NCBI GenBank assembly: GCA_021780315.1
Contig: JAJXYY010000018.1
Span: 62,001 to 126,000, forward strand
Direction: 5' to 3'
From: Acidobacteriota bacterium
Lineage (GTDB): Bacteria > Acidobacteriota > Terriglobia > Terriglobales > Acidobacteriaceae
Length of the DNA stretch: 64,000 bases
Below the pieces are notes generated by a model that saw nothing but the letters and a program-made list of their open reading frames with translations, was not told the origin of the DNA and did no database searches. This document shows positions 51,261-59,801 of this stretch, piece after piece. Position 1 is the stretch's first letter, and every line of letters begins with the position of its first letter. The position numbers and the translations under genes are program-made.

Positions 51261-52346
51261 ATGAAAGCGACGAGCCCACGCTTCTTCATTCTTATCTGCA
51301 GCCTCCTGTTTCTACAGGGATTCGCCGTTACCGCAAAGGCACACGCCGACGTGCCCACATTCACTGTAGGTTGGTCCGTCTATGCCGGGTGGAATCCCTA
51401 CTTTTATATGCAGAAGTCCGGAATCCTGAAAAAATGGGCAGACAAATACGGCATCGTCATCAAGGTGCAGCGCTTTGACTACGCTGCCTCATTAGATTCG
51501 TTTGTTGCAAAAAACATCGACGCCTGCACCATGACCAACATGGAAGCACTCGATATGCCAGCCGCCGCCGGCGTCGACTCCACCGCCATCATCATCGGCG
51601 ACTACTCCAACGGTAACGATGCCATTCTCGTCCGCAATGGGCTCACCTTCGACAAACTACCCGGCCAGCGCATCATGCTCGTCCAAAAGACCGTATCGGA
51701 GTATCTGCTCGAGCGCGGCATGGTTCTCAATGGACAGCAGGCCCAGCTATCGAAACTCAAACTGATCAATACGTCAGACTCTGACATCGTGCCCGCCTTC
51801 CTCAACAACGCCTCCAATCCCGCTGTCGTCACCTGGAAGCCGCTCGTCTCTCAGATACTCGCAGACAAGAGTATTCATTCCATCTTCGACTCCTCCAAAA
51901 TCCCCGGTGAAATCCTCGATCTCCTCGTCGTCCGGACTGAGATCCTCAACCGGCCCGATGGCTCAGGTGCCAGATTCGCCAAGGCTGTCAGTGGTGCCTG
52001 GTACGAGACCGTACAGCAACTCGCCACCGGCCAGCCTCAGGCTATCAAGTACAGTGCAGCAGCCTCCGGTGACTCCGTAGAATCCTACAAAGAGCAGCTC
52101 AAAACCACCTCCCTCTTTGCAACTCCCGGGTCTGCGTCTGAATTCGCCACTGGCCCAGCCATCAAGCAGAAGATGGATCTCGTGCGGCAGTTCTGCTACG
52201 CCCACGGACTTCTGGGCCAGGGCATCAAGTCCGTCGACGATGTCGCCATTGCCTACCCCGACGGCACTATCCAAGGCAGAAAAGACCGTGTCCGCCTGCG
52301 CTTCAACGCTACCTACATGCAAGCAGCACAACAGGGGAAGCTATAG
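51261..52346 (+). CDS. ABC transporter substrate-binding protein, NitT/TauT type
   Basis: A 361-residue protein with a signal peptide ending near AHA (residue 28). The mature start TFTVGWSVYAGWNPYFYMQKSG and the segment SFVAKNIDACTMTNMEALDMPAA are typical of the binding proteins encoded with urea carboxylase, in the nitrate/taurine family. The ligand is probably urea, guanidine or a related nitrogen compound. AGGAG lies three bases before the ATG. It begins the divergent transporter operon and is followed after five bases by the permease. Confidence 0.88.
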   Translation: MKATSPRFFILICSLLFLQGFAVTAKAHADVPTFTVGWSVYAGWNPYFYMQKSGILKKWADKYGIVIKVQRFDYAASLDSFVAKNIDACTMTNMEALDMPAAAGVDSTAIIIGDYSNGNDAILVRNGLTFDKLPGQRIMLVQKTVSEYLLERGMVLNGQQAQLSKLKLINTSDSDIVPAFLNNASNPAVVTWKPLVSQILADKSIHSIFDSSKIPGEILDLLVVRTEILNRPDGSGARFAKAVSGAWYETVQQLATGQPQAIKYSAAASGDSVESYKEQLKTTSLFATPGSASEFATGPAIKQKMDLVRQFCYAHGLLGQGIKSVDDVAIAYPDGTIQGRKDRVRLRFNATYMQAAQQGKL

Positions 52347-52351
52347 ACGCT

Positions 52352-53212
52352 ATGGCTAACTTCTCCCCATTCGATATTCAGGCCACGCCTAACCGCTTTC
52401 TCAGCCAGTCGTTATCTGTGCTGCTGTTCGTCGTTTGTATCGGCTTGTATATGCAGACGTCCATCAGCCGTCATCGCGAGAACAGTGAAGATCGCGTCGT
52501 CCCCAATGCGCATCAACTCGCCGCAGGTATCCATGCCTCCGTCCTGGAGCCAGCCGAAGAGGACGACTACATCCCTGCCGACAACGCCTCCAGTTGGGAG
52601 CGTCTGCACCACTCCATGATCTGGAAGGACACCGTCTCCAGTGGACGTCGCTTCTTCATCAGTCTGCTGCTGCTCATTCCTGCGGTTCTCCTCGCTCTCC
52701 ACATCGGTCTGTTCCCCTGGTTTGGTGCTGGTTTCCTACGTTTCATCCTCTTCTTCGATAAAATCGTCGCCCTCTCGCTGCTGCCGATCCTCTTCATCGT
52801 CTTCGGCATCGACGAGTGGTCCAAGATCGCACTCATTGTTATTGGTGTTGCCCCCACCATCATCCTCGATGTCAGCCAGATGGTTCGCGCTGTCCCGCAG
52901 GAGCAGATCGTCAAAGCCTTCACCCTCGACGCCAACAACTTTGACGTAGCATATCGCGTCGTCTTTCGCCAGATCCTGCCCCAGATCATCAACAGTCTGC
53001 GCCTCAATCTCAAGCCCATGATGCTCTTCCTCTTCGCGGGTGAGATGATCGCCGCCTCCGACGGTCTCGCCTACCGCATCGCCATCATGCGCCGCCATAT
53101 GGGTATGGATGTCATCCTGCCCTACGTTTTGTGGGTGGCTTTCCTGCTGTTCCTCATCGATCTCTCGTTACGGGTACTCAATAGGAGGATGCATCCATGG
53201 TTTCAAGCCTGA
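52352..53212 (+). CDS. ABC transporter permease, NitT/TauT type
   Basis: A 286-residue inner-membrane protein. One N-terminal helix (about 15-35) is separated by a soluble, acidic stretch (about 40-95) from about five further helices. The EAA-type loop contacting the ATPase is seen in KAFTLDANNFDVAYRVVFRQILPQI. The 60-residue soluble insert between helices 1 and 2 is a little longer than in simple NitT permeases. It starts five bases after the binding protein and overlaps the ATPase by 16 bases. It would import the nitrogen compound supplied to the carboxylase. Confidence 0.87.
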   Translation: MANFSPFDIQATPNRFLSQSLSVLLFVVCIGLYMQTSISRHRENSEDRVVPNAHQLAAGIHASVLEPAEEDDYIPADNASSWERLHHSMIWKDTVSSGRRFFISLLLLIPAVLLALHIGLFPWFGAGFLRFILFFDKIVALSLLPILFIVFGIDEWSKIALIVIGVAPTIILDVSQMVRAVPQEQIVKAFTLDANNFDVAYRVVFRQILPQIINSLRLNLKPMMLFLFAGEMIAASDGLAYRIAIMRRHMGMDVILPYVLWVAFLLFLIDLSLRVLNRRMHPWFQA

Positions 53213-54111
53213 GCGCACCTCAAGCACACCCGCACGCAGAGGCCTCCTCGTCGCTGTTGCCATCGCCCAAGGCCATCCAGATTCAGAACGTCTCCGTCTC
53301 TTATCCCATCGGTAAAAAACTCCGCAGAACCATCCTCGAAGACATCAGCCTCGATATACAGCAGGGGGAGTTTGTCGTACTGCTCGGTGAGACCGGTTGT
53401 GGCAAAAGTACGCTTCTCCGCACCATCCTCGGTCAGGAGCATCCCACGCAAGGCTGCATTACCGTCTCCGGCAGTACGGTCCAGCGGGTCGACTCCCGCT
53501 GTGGCTACGTCCCCCAGAAGTACTCACTCTTCCCTGATCGCACTGTCCTCGAAAATCTTGCCATGGGTCCCGAGACCTCCAACTATCACATCCTCGGACG
53601 GCTCAAGCCCAGCTTTCGTGCCTACCGCAGGAAGGTCCATGCCGAGGCGCTCAACCAACTCCGTCACTTGGGATTGCAACAGTCCGACGCAGGCAAGTAT
53701 CCCCATCAACTGTCGGGCGGCATGCAGCAGCGCGTCGCCATCGCCCAGGCACTCATGATGAAGTCCCGCGTCTTGTTGATGGATGAGGCCTTCAGCGCAC
53801 TCGATCCCGCCACCCGCGGCAGCCTGCAGCGCCTCCTCCGCTCCGTCTGGTCCGAGACCAAACCCACCGTCGTCTTCGTCACTCACAACACCGCTGAAGC
53901 TCTCTATCTCGGCACACGTCTGATCGTTCTGGCCCGCTCCAGCCAGGCAGATCACTGTGGCTCACGCGTCGCCCTCGACATGCAGCTACCTGCCTCCGGC
54001 ATGAGCCTATGCAACAACGGTCAGGAGTTCCTCGATCTCGTCGACCACATAGAACAGTTCTCGCGTGGCGACCGCCACACCATGCCCTCGCCCGACGGAG
54101 AGACACGATGA
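53197..54111 (+). CDS. ABC transporter ATP-binding protein
   Basis: A 304-residue ATPase. Walker A is GETGCGKST (about 73), the signature LSGGMQQRVAIAQAL (about 172), Walker B RVLLMDEAFSALD, and the switch His lies in FVTHNTAEALYLG. It is of the nitrate/taurine-type importer family. The start is ATG 53197, with AGGAGG eight bases upstream inside the permease gene. Its stop overlaps the start of the next gene (ATGA), so transport and the following cytochrome protein are translationally coupled, which is unusual. Confidence 0.92.
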   Translation: MVSSLSAPQAHPHAEASSSLLPSPKAIQIQNVSVSYPIGKKLRRTILEDISLDIQQGEFVVLLGETGCGKSTLLRTILGQEHPTQGCITVSGSTVQRVDSRCGYVPQKYSLFPDRTVLENLAMGPETSNYHILGRLKPSFRAYRRKVHAEALNQLRHLGLQQSDAGKYPHQLSGGMQQRVAIAQALMMKSRVLLMDEAFSALDPATRGSLQRLLRSVWSETKPTVVFVTHNTAEALYLGTRLIVLARSSQADHCGSRVALDMQLPASGMSLCNNGQEFLDLVDHIEQFSRGDRHTMPSPDGETR

Positions 54112-57100
54112 CATATCCCCGGATACTTGGTGCCTGTACCCTCCTTATCCTTGCAGCCATCGCTGGAAACATCGCCTCAGTACGCGGCCAGGAAGCCAAA
54201 GCCCCCACATCCCAATCGGCCGATATCCAGTTCTTCAACGATAAAGTCCGCCCCGTCCTCGCGCAGAACTGCTACAAATGCCACACCTCCGAGGTCATGG
54301 GTGGCCTCCGCCTTGACTCTCACGCCGCCATCTTGCAGGGTGGCGACTCCGGCCCGGCCATCATCCCCAAAGACCCCGAAAACAGCTTGCTCATCCAGGC
54401 CGTGCGCCAGACCGGCGACCTCAAAATGCCGCCCAAAGGGGTCAAACTCAACGAGAGCGATATCGCCAACCTCGTCGAATGGGTCCGTCGTGGAGGCGTC
54501 TGGGATACCTCTGAATCGGCCCAGCCAGTCGTAGCCATGCTCACCGCAGCTCAGGCCAAAGGCTCAGCCGGAGATGAGTTTTTCGAAAATAAAATCCGCC
54601 CCATCTTTGCCATACAGTGCAGTAGTTGCCACATCGAACGTTCCTCCGGCGGCCTCAGTCTCACCTCGCGCGATAACCTCCTAAAAGGCGGAGCCACCGG
54701 CCCGGCAATTGTCCCCGGCGACGCGGAAAAGAGCCTGCTGCTCCAGGCAGTCCATCAAACTGGCTCCCTTAAAATGCCCAAGGGCGGCAAGCTCTCCGCC
54801 GACCAGGTGCAGGCACTCACCGACTGGGTCAGAATGGGCGCTCCCTGGCCCCAGAGCAGCGCTCCGATCCGTGCACAAGGCAAGCAGATCACCGCCGACA
54901 TGCGCAAATTCTGGTCCTTCCAGCCACTCCAGCAACCCGTCATTCCAACGATCAAGGACGCAACTCTCGCCAATTGGCCCAAGTCCGACATCGATCGTCT
55001 GGTTCTCGCTCGGCTGCAGCAGAAAGGCTTCAAACCCGCACCCCAGGCGGACAAACGCACCCTCATCCGCCGTGCCACCCTCGACCTCACCGGCCTTCCA
55101 CCAACCCCCGAAGAGATCGACGCCTTCGAGCGCGACTCCTCGCGCGACGCCTACGCCAAGGTCATCGATCGTCTCCTCGCCTCGCCCCGTTACGGCGAGC
55201 GCTGGGGCCGCCACTGGCTCGACGTAGCCCGCTATGGCGATGACGATATCCGTGGTCTCGATCCCCGCGGTCGTGGCTACATGCCGCTCGATGGTGCCTG
55301 GGTCTATCGTGACTGGGTCATCAACGCCATCAACACCGACCTGCCCTACGACACGTTCGTCAAGATGCAACTCGCAGGCGATCTCATGTCCCAAAATCCC
55401 AGCCCCGAAGACCTCAAGGCCACCGGCTTCCTCGGCGGAGCCCCCTGGATCTGGGATCAGGCAGAACCCATGCAAGGCCGCGCCGATGAGCGCAACGAGC
55501 GCATCGACGCCGTCACCCGCGGGTTTCTCGGACTCACTGTAGCATGCGCCCGTTGCCACGACCACAAGTACGATCCCATCCTCGCCCGCGACTACTACTC
55601 CCTCGGCGGTATCTTTGCCAGCTCCACCTACAAGGAGTACAACTTCGTCCCCGATGCCCAGGTCGACTTCTGGCGGCAGTCCTTCAAAAAAGCCAACGAC
55701 CTCGACGAGGCCGCGCAGGACTACACCAGAATCGCCAGCGAGCAACTCGCCCAGGCCCTAGCCTCGCAGGCCTCCACTTACATGGTCGCCGCGTGGAACG
55801 TCACCGGTAAGCCGAAGATGAAGGTTGAAGACGCCGCCGACGCCGCTCACCTCGATCCCGACCTCCTCGATCGCTGGGTCAAATTCCTCGCCAAACAGCC
55901 GCTCTACTACCCCGACCTCATCGACTGGCAACGCATGGTCGCTCAGGGGGGCACCGAAGATCAGGCCACCTATCTCGCCAAGGTCTTCCAGCAGCGCATC
56001 ATCGATCTCGAGCTCGAAAACAAGGCCATCGAAGACGAGAACGACAAGATCAAAGCCAAGGCTGGCGTCCCGACCGAACGCGAAAAAGACGTCAAGCCCA
56101 GCGACTTCGATACCTACGATCAGTTCTGCCCCGGCTGCACCCTGGAACTCAAAGTCATGACTCCGGAGAAGGCCAATCTCTACACCGACCTCTTCGTCCG
56201 CAACCTTGCCGGAGGTAACGATCTCGATAGCGGTGAGCGCAGTATGCCTGGCCTCTTCACCTTCCGCGGCTGGGAACTCACTCGCCGTCTCGGTCCGGCC
56301 CAGCAGGCCTACCTCGCCGCACTCGAAGGTACAGGCTCACGACACGGCACACTCAAGGGGGTCCCCGCCATCTACCCCTTCGTACATGGCATGGCCGACA
56401 AGCCCCAGCCCGTCAACATCGCTCTCAACCTCCGCGGCAACCCACACTCCCTCGGCGATGTCGTACCCCGCGGCTTCCTCACCGTCCTCGGCCCACCCGA
56501 CAAGCAACCCTACTCTCAGGGCAGCGGTCGTCTCCAACTCGCCGAAGATATCGTCGCCAGCCCCATCGCCTCCCGCGTCATCGTCAATCGCGTCTGGAAG
56601 TGGCACTTCGGAACCGGCATTGTCAATAGCCCCGATAACTTCGGTGCCGTCGGCGATCCACCATCCAACCCCGAACTGCTCGACTACCTCGCCCTCCAAT
56701 TCCAGAAGAACGGCATGTCCCTCAAGAAGCTCCACCGCACCATCATGCTCTCCGCCGTCTACCAGCAGAGCAGCAGCGAGACCCCACAGGAGCACGCCGT
56801 CGATCCGCTCAACCGCCTCTACTCGCACTTCACCCTGCAGCGTCTCGATGCCGAACAGCTTCGCGACTCCATGCTCTTCGTCGCTGGAGACCTCGACCTG
56901 GACAAATCCGGCGGACCCTCCACTGAACTGGGCATCGACAACACCCGCCGCACCGTCTACGCCAAGGTCAGTCGCTTCCGCATCGACCCCTTCCTGCAGG
57001 CATTCGACTTTCCCAACCCCACCTTCACCGCGGAGCAGCGTTTCTCCACCAACGTCCCCGTCCAGCGCCTCTACTTCATGAACAACACCTTCGTATATGC

Positions 57101-57341
57101 CCAGGCGGGCAAGCTCGCTCAACGCGTCTTTGCCAAGGGCGACGACACCGCCCGCATCACCGAGGCCTATCGCCTTCTGTACGGACGAATCCCCACACCC
57201 ACCGAACTGCAGGTCGGTCTCGACTTCCTCAAAAACACTCCCGAACGCCCCGGCTATCTCGTCAATCAGCAGCCGCTCACCGCTTGGAAGCAGTACTCCC
57301 GCGTTCTCTTCAGCTCCAACGAATTTGAGTTTCTCAACTAA
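54108..57341 (+). CDS. planctomycete-type cytochrome protein (PSCyt1/DUF1549/DUF1553)
   Basis: A 1077-residue exported protein. A signal peptide (cleavage near RGQ, residue 27) is followed by two cytochrome-like C1 domains with CYKCH (55-59) and CSSCH (171-175). DUF1549 follows (from about 293, LIRRATLDLTGLPPTPEEID) and contains a third CxxCH, CARCHDHKYDP (near 481). DUF1553 runs from about 800 to 1060 (SRVIVNRVWKWHFG). These proteins occur with DUF1501 partners; their reaction is unknown. ATG 54108 overlaps the transporter ATPase stop. The haem count suggests periplasmic electron transfer. Confidence 0.9.
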   Translation: MTYPRILGACTLLILAAIAGNIASVRGQEAKAPTSQSADIQFFNDKVRPVLAQNCYKCHTSEVMGGLRLDSHAAILQGGDSGPAIIPKDPENSLLIQAVRQTGDLKMPPKGVKLNESDIANLVEWVRRGGVWDTSESAQPVVAMLTAAQAKGSAGDEFFENKIRPIFAIQCSSCHIERSSGGLSLTSRDNLLKGGATGPAIVPGDAEKSLLLQAVHQTGSLKMPKGGKLSADQVQALTDWVRMGAPWPQSSAPIRAQGKQITADMRKFWSFQPLQQPVIPTIKDATLANWPKSDIDRLVLARLQQKGFKPAPQADKRTLIRRATLDLTGLPPTPEEIDAFERDSSRDAYAKVIDRLLASPRYGERWGRHWLDVARYGDDDIRGLDPRGRGYMPLDGAWVYRDWVINAINTDLPYDTFVKMQLAGDLMSQNPSPEDLKATGFLGGAPWIWDQAEPMQGRADERNERIDAVTRGFLGLTVACARCHDHKYDPILARDYYSLGGIFASSTYKEYNFVPDAQVDFWRQSFKKANDLDEAAQDYTRIASEQLAQALASQASTYMVAAWNVTGKPKMKVEDAADAAHLDPDLLDRWVKFLAKQPLYYPDLIDWQRMVAQGGTEDQATYLAKVFQQRIIDLELENKAIEDENDKIKAKAGVPTEREKDVKPSDFDTYDQFCPGCTLELKVMTPEKANLYTDLFVRNLAGGNDLDSGERSMPGLFTFRGWELTRRLGPAQQAYLAALEGTGSRHGTLKGVPAIYPFVHGMADKPQPVNIALNLRGNPHSLGDVVPRGFLTVLGPPDKQPYSQGSGRLQLAEDIVASPIASRVIVNRVWKWHFGTGIVNSPDNFGAVGDPPSNPELLDYLALQFQKNGMSLKKLHRTIMLSAVYQQSSSETPQEHAVDPLNRLYSHFTLQRLDAEQLRDSMLFVAGDLDLDKSGGPSTELGIDNTRRTVYAKVSRFRIDPFLQAFDFPNPTFTAEQRFSTNVPVQRLYFMNNTFVYAQAGKLAQRVFAKGDDTARITEAYRLLYGRIPTPTELQVGLDFLKNTPERPGYLVNQQPLTAWKQYSRVLFSSNEFEFLN

Positions 57342-57409
57342 CCCGCCACCGCCCGCGAGGGCCAGCTTTGCTGTCGTCGTCACCTATCAGAAGTACAGGA
57401 GATCAACTC

Positions 57410-58864
57410 ATGTCATGCCAGAAGCCTCAACCGATCAACCGCCGCGATGCCCTCCGCCGTATCGGTGGCGGCTTCGCCATGATGAGCTTCGCCAGCATGA
57501 TCGGCGAGTCCCTCGCCCAGGCCGAGACGCTCCCCGGCAACGCCGCCGTCACCACCTCCACCCCTAGTCCCTGGATGCTCAAGGATCCCAACTTCAAACC
57601 CAGAGCCAAGCACGTCATCTTCCTCTTCATGAACGGTGGCCTCTCCCACATCGACAGCTTCGACCCCAAGCCAATGCTCACCAAGTACGACGGTCAGCCC
57701 ATGCCCGGTGGCGACCTCGGCCACGAGCGCAAAACTGGCACGCTCATGAAGTCCCCCTTCGAATTCAAAAAGTACGGCCAGAGCGGCATCGAAGTCAGCG
57801 AGCTCTTTCCCCACGTCGGCGAGTGCATCGACGACATCTGTGTCGTCCGCTCCGTATTCACTGAGATCCCCAACCACGAGCCCGCGCTCATCATGATGAA
57901 CACCGGCGCCAACATCATTGGACGACCATCCATGGGCTCCTGGCTCACCTACGGTCTCGGCACTGACAACAAGAACCTCCCCGGATTCGTCGTCCTCTGT
58001 CCGCAGGTCCCCACCACCGTTGGCCCGCCACTCTGGAGCTCGGCCTTCCTCCCCCCGGTCAACCAGGCTACCTACGTCTCCACCGATACCCGCCAAAAAG
58101 AGTTTGATCCCTACAAGCTCATCCCCAATATCCACAACGACCGCTTTGACATCCAGCAACAGCGCCACGAACTCGACCTCATCAAGAAGCTCGACGAACT
58201 CAATATGGCCGAGACTCAGGCCGATCCGCAGCTCGAAGCCACCATCGGCTCCATGGAGACCGCCTATCGCATGCAGACCGAAGCTCCCGATGTCTTCGAC
58301 GTCCGCAAAGAGAGTGCCGCCACCATCAAAATGTACGGAGAGGGAAGTACCGCACGCGGCTGCCTCACCGCCGCACGCCTCATCGAGCGTGGCGTCCGCA
58401 TGGTGCAGGTCTATTACTCGCAGGGCGACCCCTGGGACGCCCATCAGGATATTCAGGCACACCGCAAAAACGCTAAAGACTCCGATCAGCCCTTCGCTGC
58501 ACTCGTCAAAGACCTCAAAGCTCGTGGCCTCTTCGACGAAACCATCATCGTCTGCGGCTCGGAGTTTGGCCGCACCCCGGTAGTCGAACTCGGAGGCGCT
58601 GGCACCCACGCTGGCCGCGACCACAACCCCCACGGCTTCAGCATGTGGCTCGCCGGTGGCGGCATCAAAGGCGGCATCACCTACGGTGCCACCGACGACT
58701 TCGGCTGGAAGGTCGTCGACAAGCCCGTCCACGTCCACGACATCCACGCCACCATCCTCTACCTCATGGGCATCGACCACACCAAGCTCACCTACCGCTC
58801 CAGTGGCCGAGACTTCCGCCTCACCGACGTCGCCGGCAACGTCATCCACGACATCATCGCGTAG
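57410..58864 (+). CDS. DUF1501 (sulfatase/alkaline phosphatase-like) protein
   Basis: A 484-residue protein. It starts MSCQKPQPINRRDALRRIGG, a twin-arginine signal, and has AGGAG upstream. The body is DUF1501, an alkaline-phosphatase-superfamily fold: KHVIFLFMNGGLSHIDSFDP, GSEFGRTPVVE and GRDHNPHGFSMWLAGGGIKGG are its metal-site segments. DUF1501 usually follows a DUF1549/DUF1553 gene, as here (68 bases away). The pair is thought to act together at the cell surface; the substrate is unknown. Confidence 0.92.
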   Translation: MSCQKPQPINRRDALRRIGGGFAMMSFASMIGESLAQAETLPGNAAVTTSTPSPWMLKDPNFKPRAKHVIFLFMNGGLSHIDSFDPKPMLTKYDGQPMPGGDLGHERKTGTLMKSPFEFKKYGQSGIEVSELFPHVGECIDDICVVRSVFTEIPNHEPALIMMNTGANIIGRPSMGSWLTYGLGTDNKNLPGFVVLCPQVPTTVGPPLWSSAFLPPVNQATYVSTDTRQKEFDPYKLIPNIHNDRFDIQQQRHELDLIKKLDELNMAETQADPQLEATIGSMETAYRMQTEAPDVFDVRKESAATIKMYGEGSTARGCLTAARLIERGVRMVQVYYSQGDPWDAHQDIQAHRKNAKDSDQPFAALVKDLKARGLFDETIIVCGSEFGRTPVVELGGAGTHAGRDHNPHGFSMWLAGGGIKGGITYGATDDFGWKVVDKPVHVHDIHATILYLMGIDHTKLTYRSSGRDFRLTDVAGNVIHDIIA

Positions 58865-58908
58865 CCAACAACCCTCTCCTCTCACTCATTTACAGGACAC
58901 CATTCTTC

Positions 58909-59283
58909 ATGACCCAAAGCCGATACGCCACCGCCATTGCTGTCCTCCTCGTCCTGGCCATCGCAGGCATCCGCTCCGTCAGCGCCAAAAACAAGGACGT
59001 AGAGCCCCCGGTCATCGAAATCCACTCTAAAAAATTCGCCTACGAACCCGCCGAAATCACGCTGCGCAAAGGTGAGACCTACAAGCTTCATCTCACCTCC
59101 GACGACGTCCCCCACTCCTTCCGCATCAAGGCCCTTAACCTCAACGCCAAAATGTCGGTCGGCACCTTCGATGATCTCCTCTTCACCCCGGAAGAAGACG
59201 GCGACTTCAAAGTCGACTGCGGCCTCTACTGCGGCTCCGGCCACAGCAAAATGGGCATGACAGTTCACGTGGTCGATAAGTAA
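58909..59283 (+). CDS. free-standing CuA cupredoxin (COX2-like)
   Basis: A 124-residue protein with an N-terminal hydrophobic leader (about 5-27). The rest is a cupredoxin barrel carrying the full binuclear CuA ligand set: His69 (VPHSF) and the loop CGLYCGSGHSKM with Cys104, Cys108, His112 and Met115. This CxxxCxxxHxxM pattern is that of cytochrome oxidase subunit II and N2O reductase, but no transmembrane pair, haem-copper subunit I or NosZ propeller is adjacent. It probably relays electrons among the neighbouring cytochromes. The stop overlaps the next gene (TAATG). Confidence 0.88.
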   Translation: MTQSRYATAIAVLLVLAIAGIRSVSAKNKDVEPPVIEIHSKKFAYEPAEITLRKGETYKLHLTSDDVPHSFRIKALNLNAKMSVGTFDDLLFTPEEDGDFKVDCGLYCGSGHSKMGMTVHVVDK

Positions 59284-59771
59284 TGTGCGGCGTTCCCCCA
59301 TCGCTCATGCTCCTGTCCAGCGTACTCGTCGTCATCCTCTCCGGCTGTCGTGCTCAACCCCCCTCCGCGCTCGAAACCAGAGCCATCGACTGGACCAAAC
59401 TCCACATCACCGTCGGTGGAAAGAACGACATCAACCCCGTGCAGGCCTCTGCGCAAGCCATCGAAGACGGCCGTCAAGCCTTTAGCTCCTACTGCATGGT
59501 CTGTCACGGCCTCGATGGCCAGAACACCGGCGTCCCGTTCGCGGCCACACTTGCCCCGCCGGTCCCCTCGCTCGCCAGCCCGCAGGTCCAGGCCTACACC
59601 GACGGCCAGCTCAAATGGATCATCGAGAACGGCATCTCCCCCTCCGGCATGCCACCCTCACATGGCGTCTTCTCCGACGACGACATGTGGCGTATGGTCA
59701 TCTTTATCCGCCACCTGCCCAGACCCGGCAGCCTCGGCGACCCACCTGTCTACGGAGGCTCCACCCATTAG
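59283..59771 (+). CDS. cytochrome c lipoprotein
   Basis: A 162-residue protein. The lipobox ILSGC places Cys22 as the lipidated residue. A class I cytochrome c domain follows, with CMVCH at 71-75 and a likely Met ligand in SGMPPS near 123. It would be anchored in the membrane facing the periplasm. Its start codon shares one base with the cupredoxin stop, so the two are co-translated, which suggests they are direct electron partners. It is the last gene of the operon; the convergent sensor kinase gene ends 30 bases away. Confidence 0.9.
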   Translation: MCGVPPSLMLLSSVLVVILSGCRAQPPSALETRAIDWTKLHITVGGKNDINPVQASAQAIEDGRQAFSSYCMVCHGLDGQNTGVPFAATLAPPVPSLASPQVQAYTDGQLKWIIENGISPSGMPPSHGVFSDDDMWRMVIFIRHLPRPGSLGDPPVYGGSTH

Positions 59772-59801
59772 CACCACGTTCGTCGCCCGTACGTCGCTCC
59801 G

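Noticed and set aside
57413..58885. Minus-strand open frame of 490 codons
   Set aside because: It is the mirror of the DUF1501 gene, produced by GC-rich third codon positions; composition is skewed to Val, Gly, Asp and Glu without motifs.
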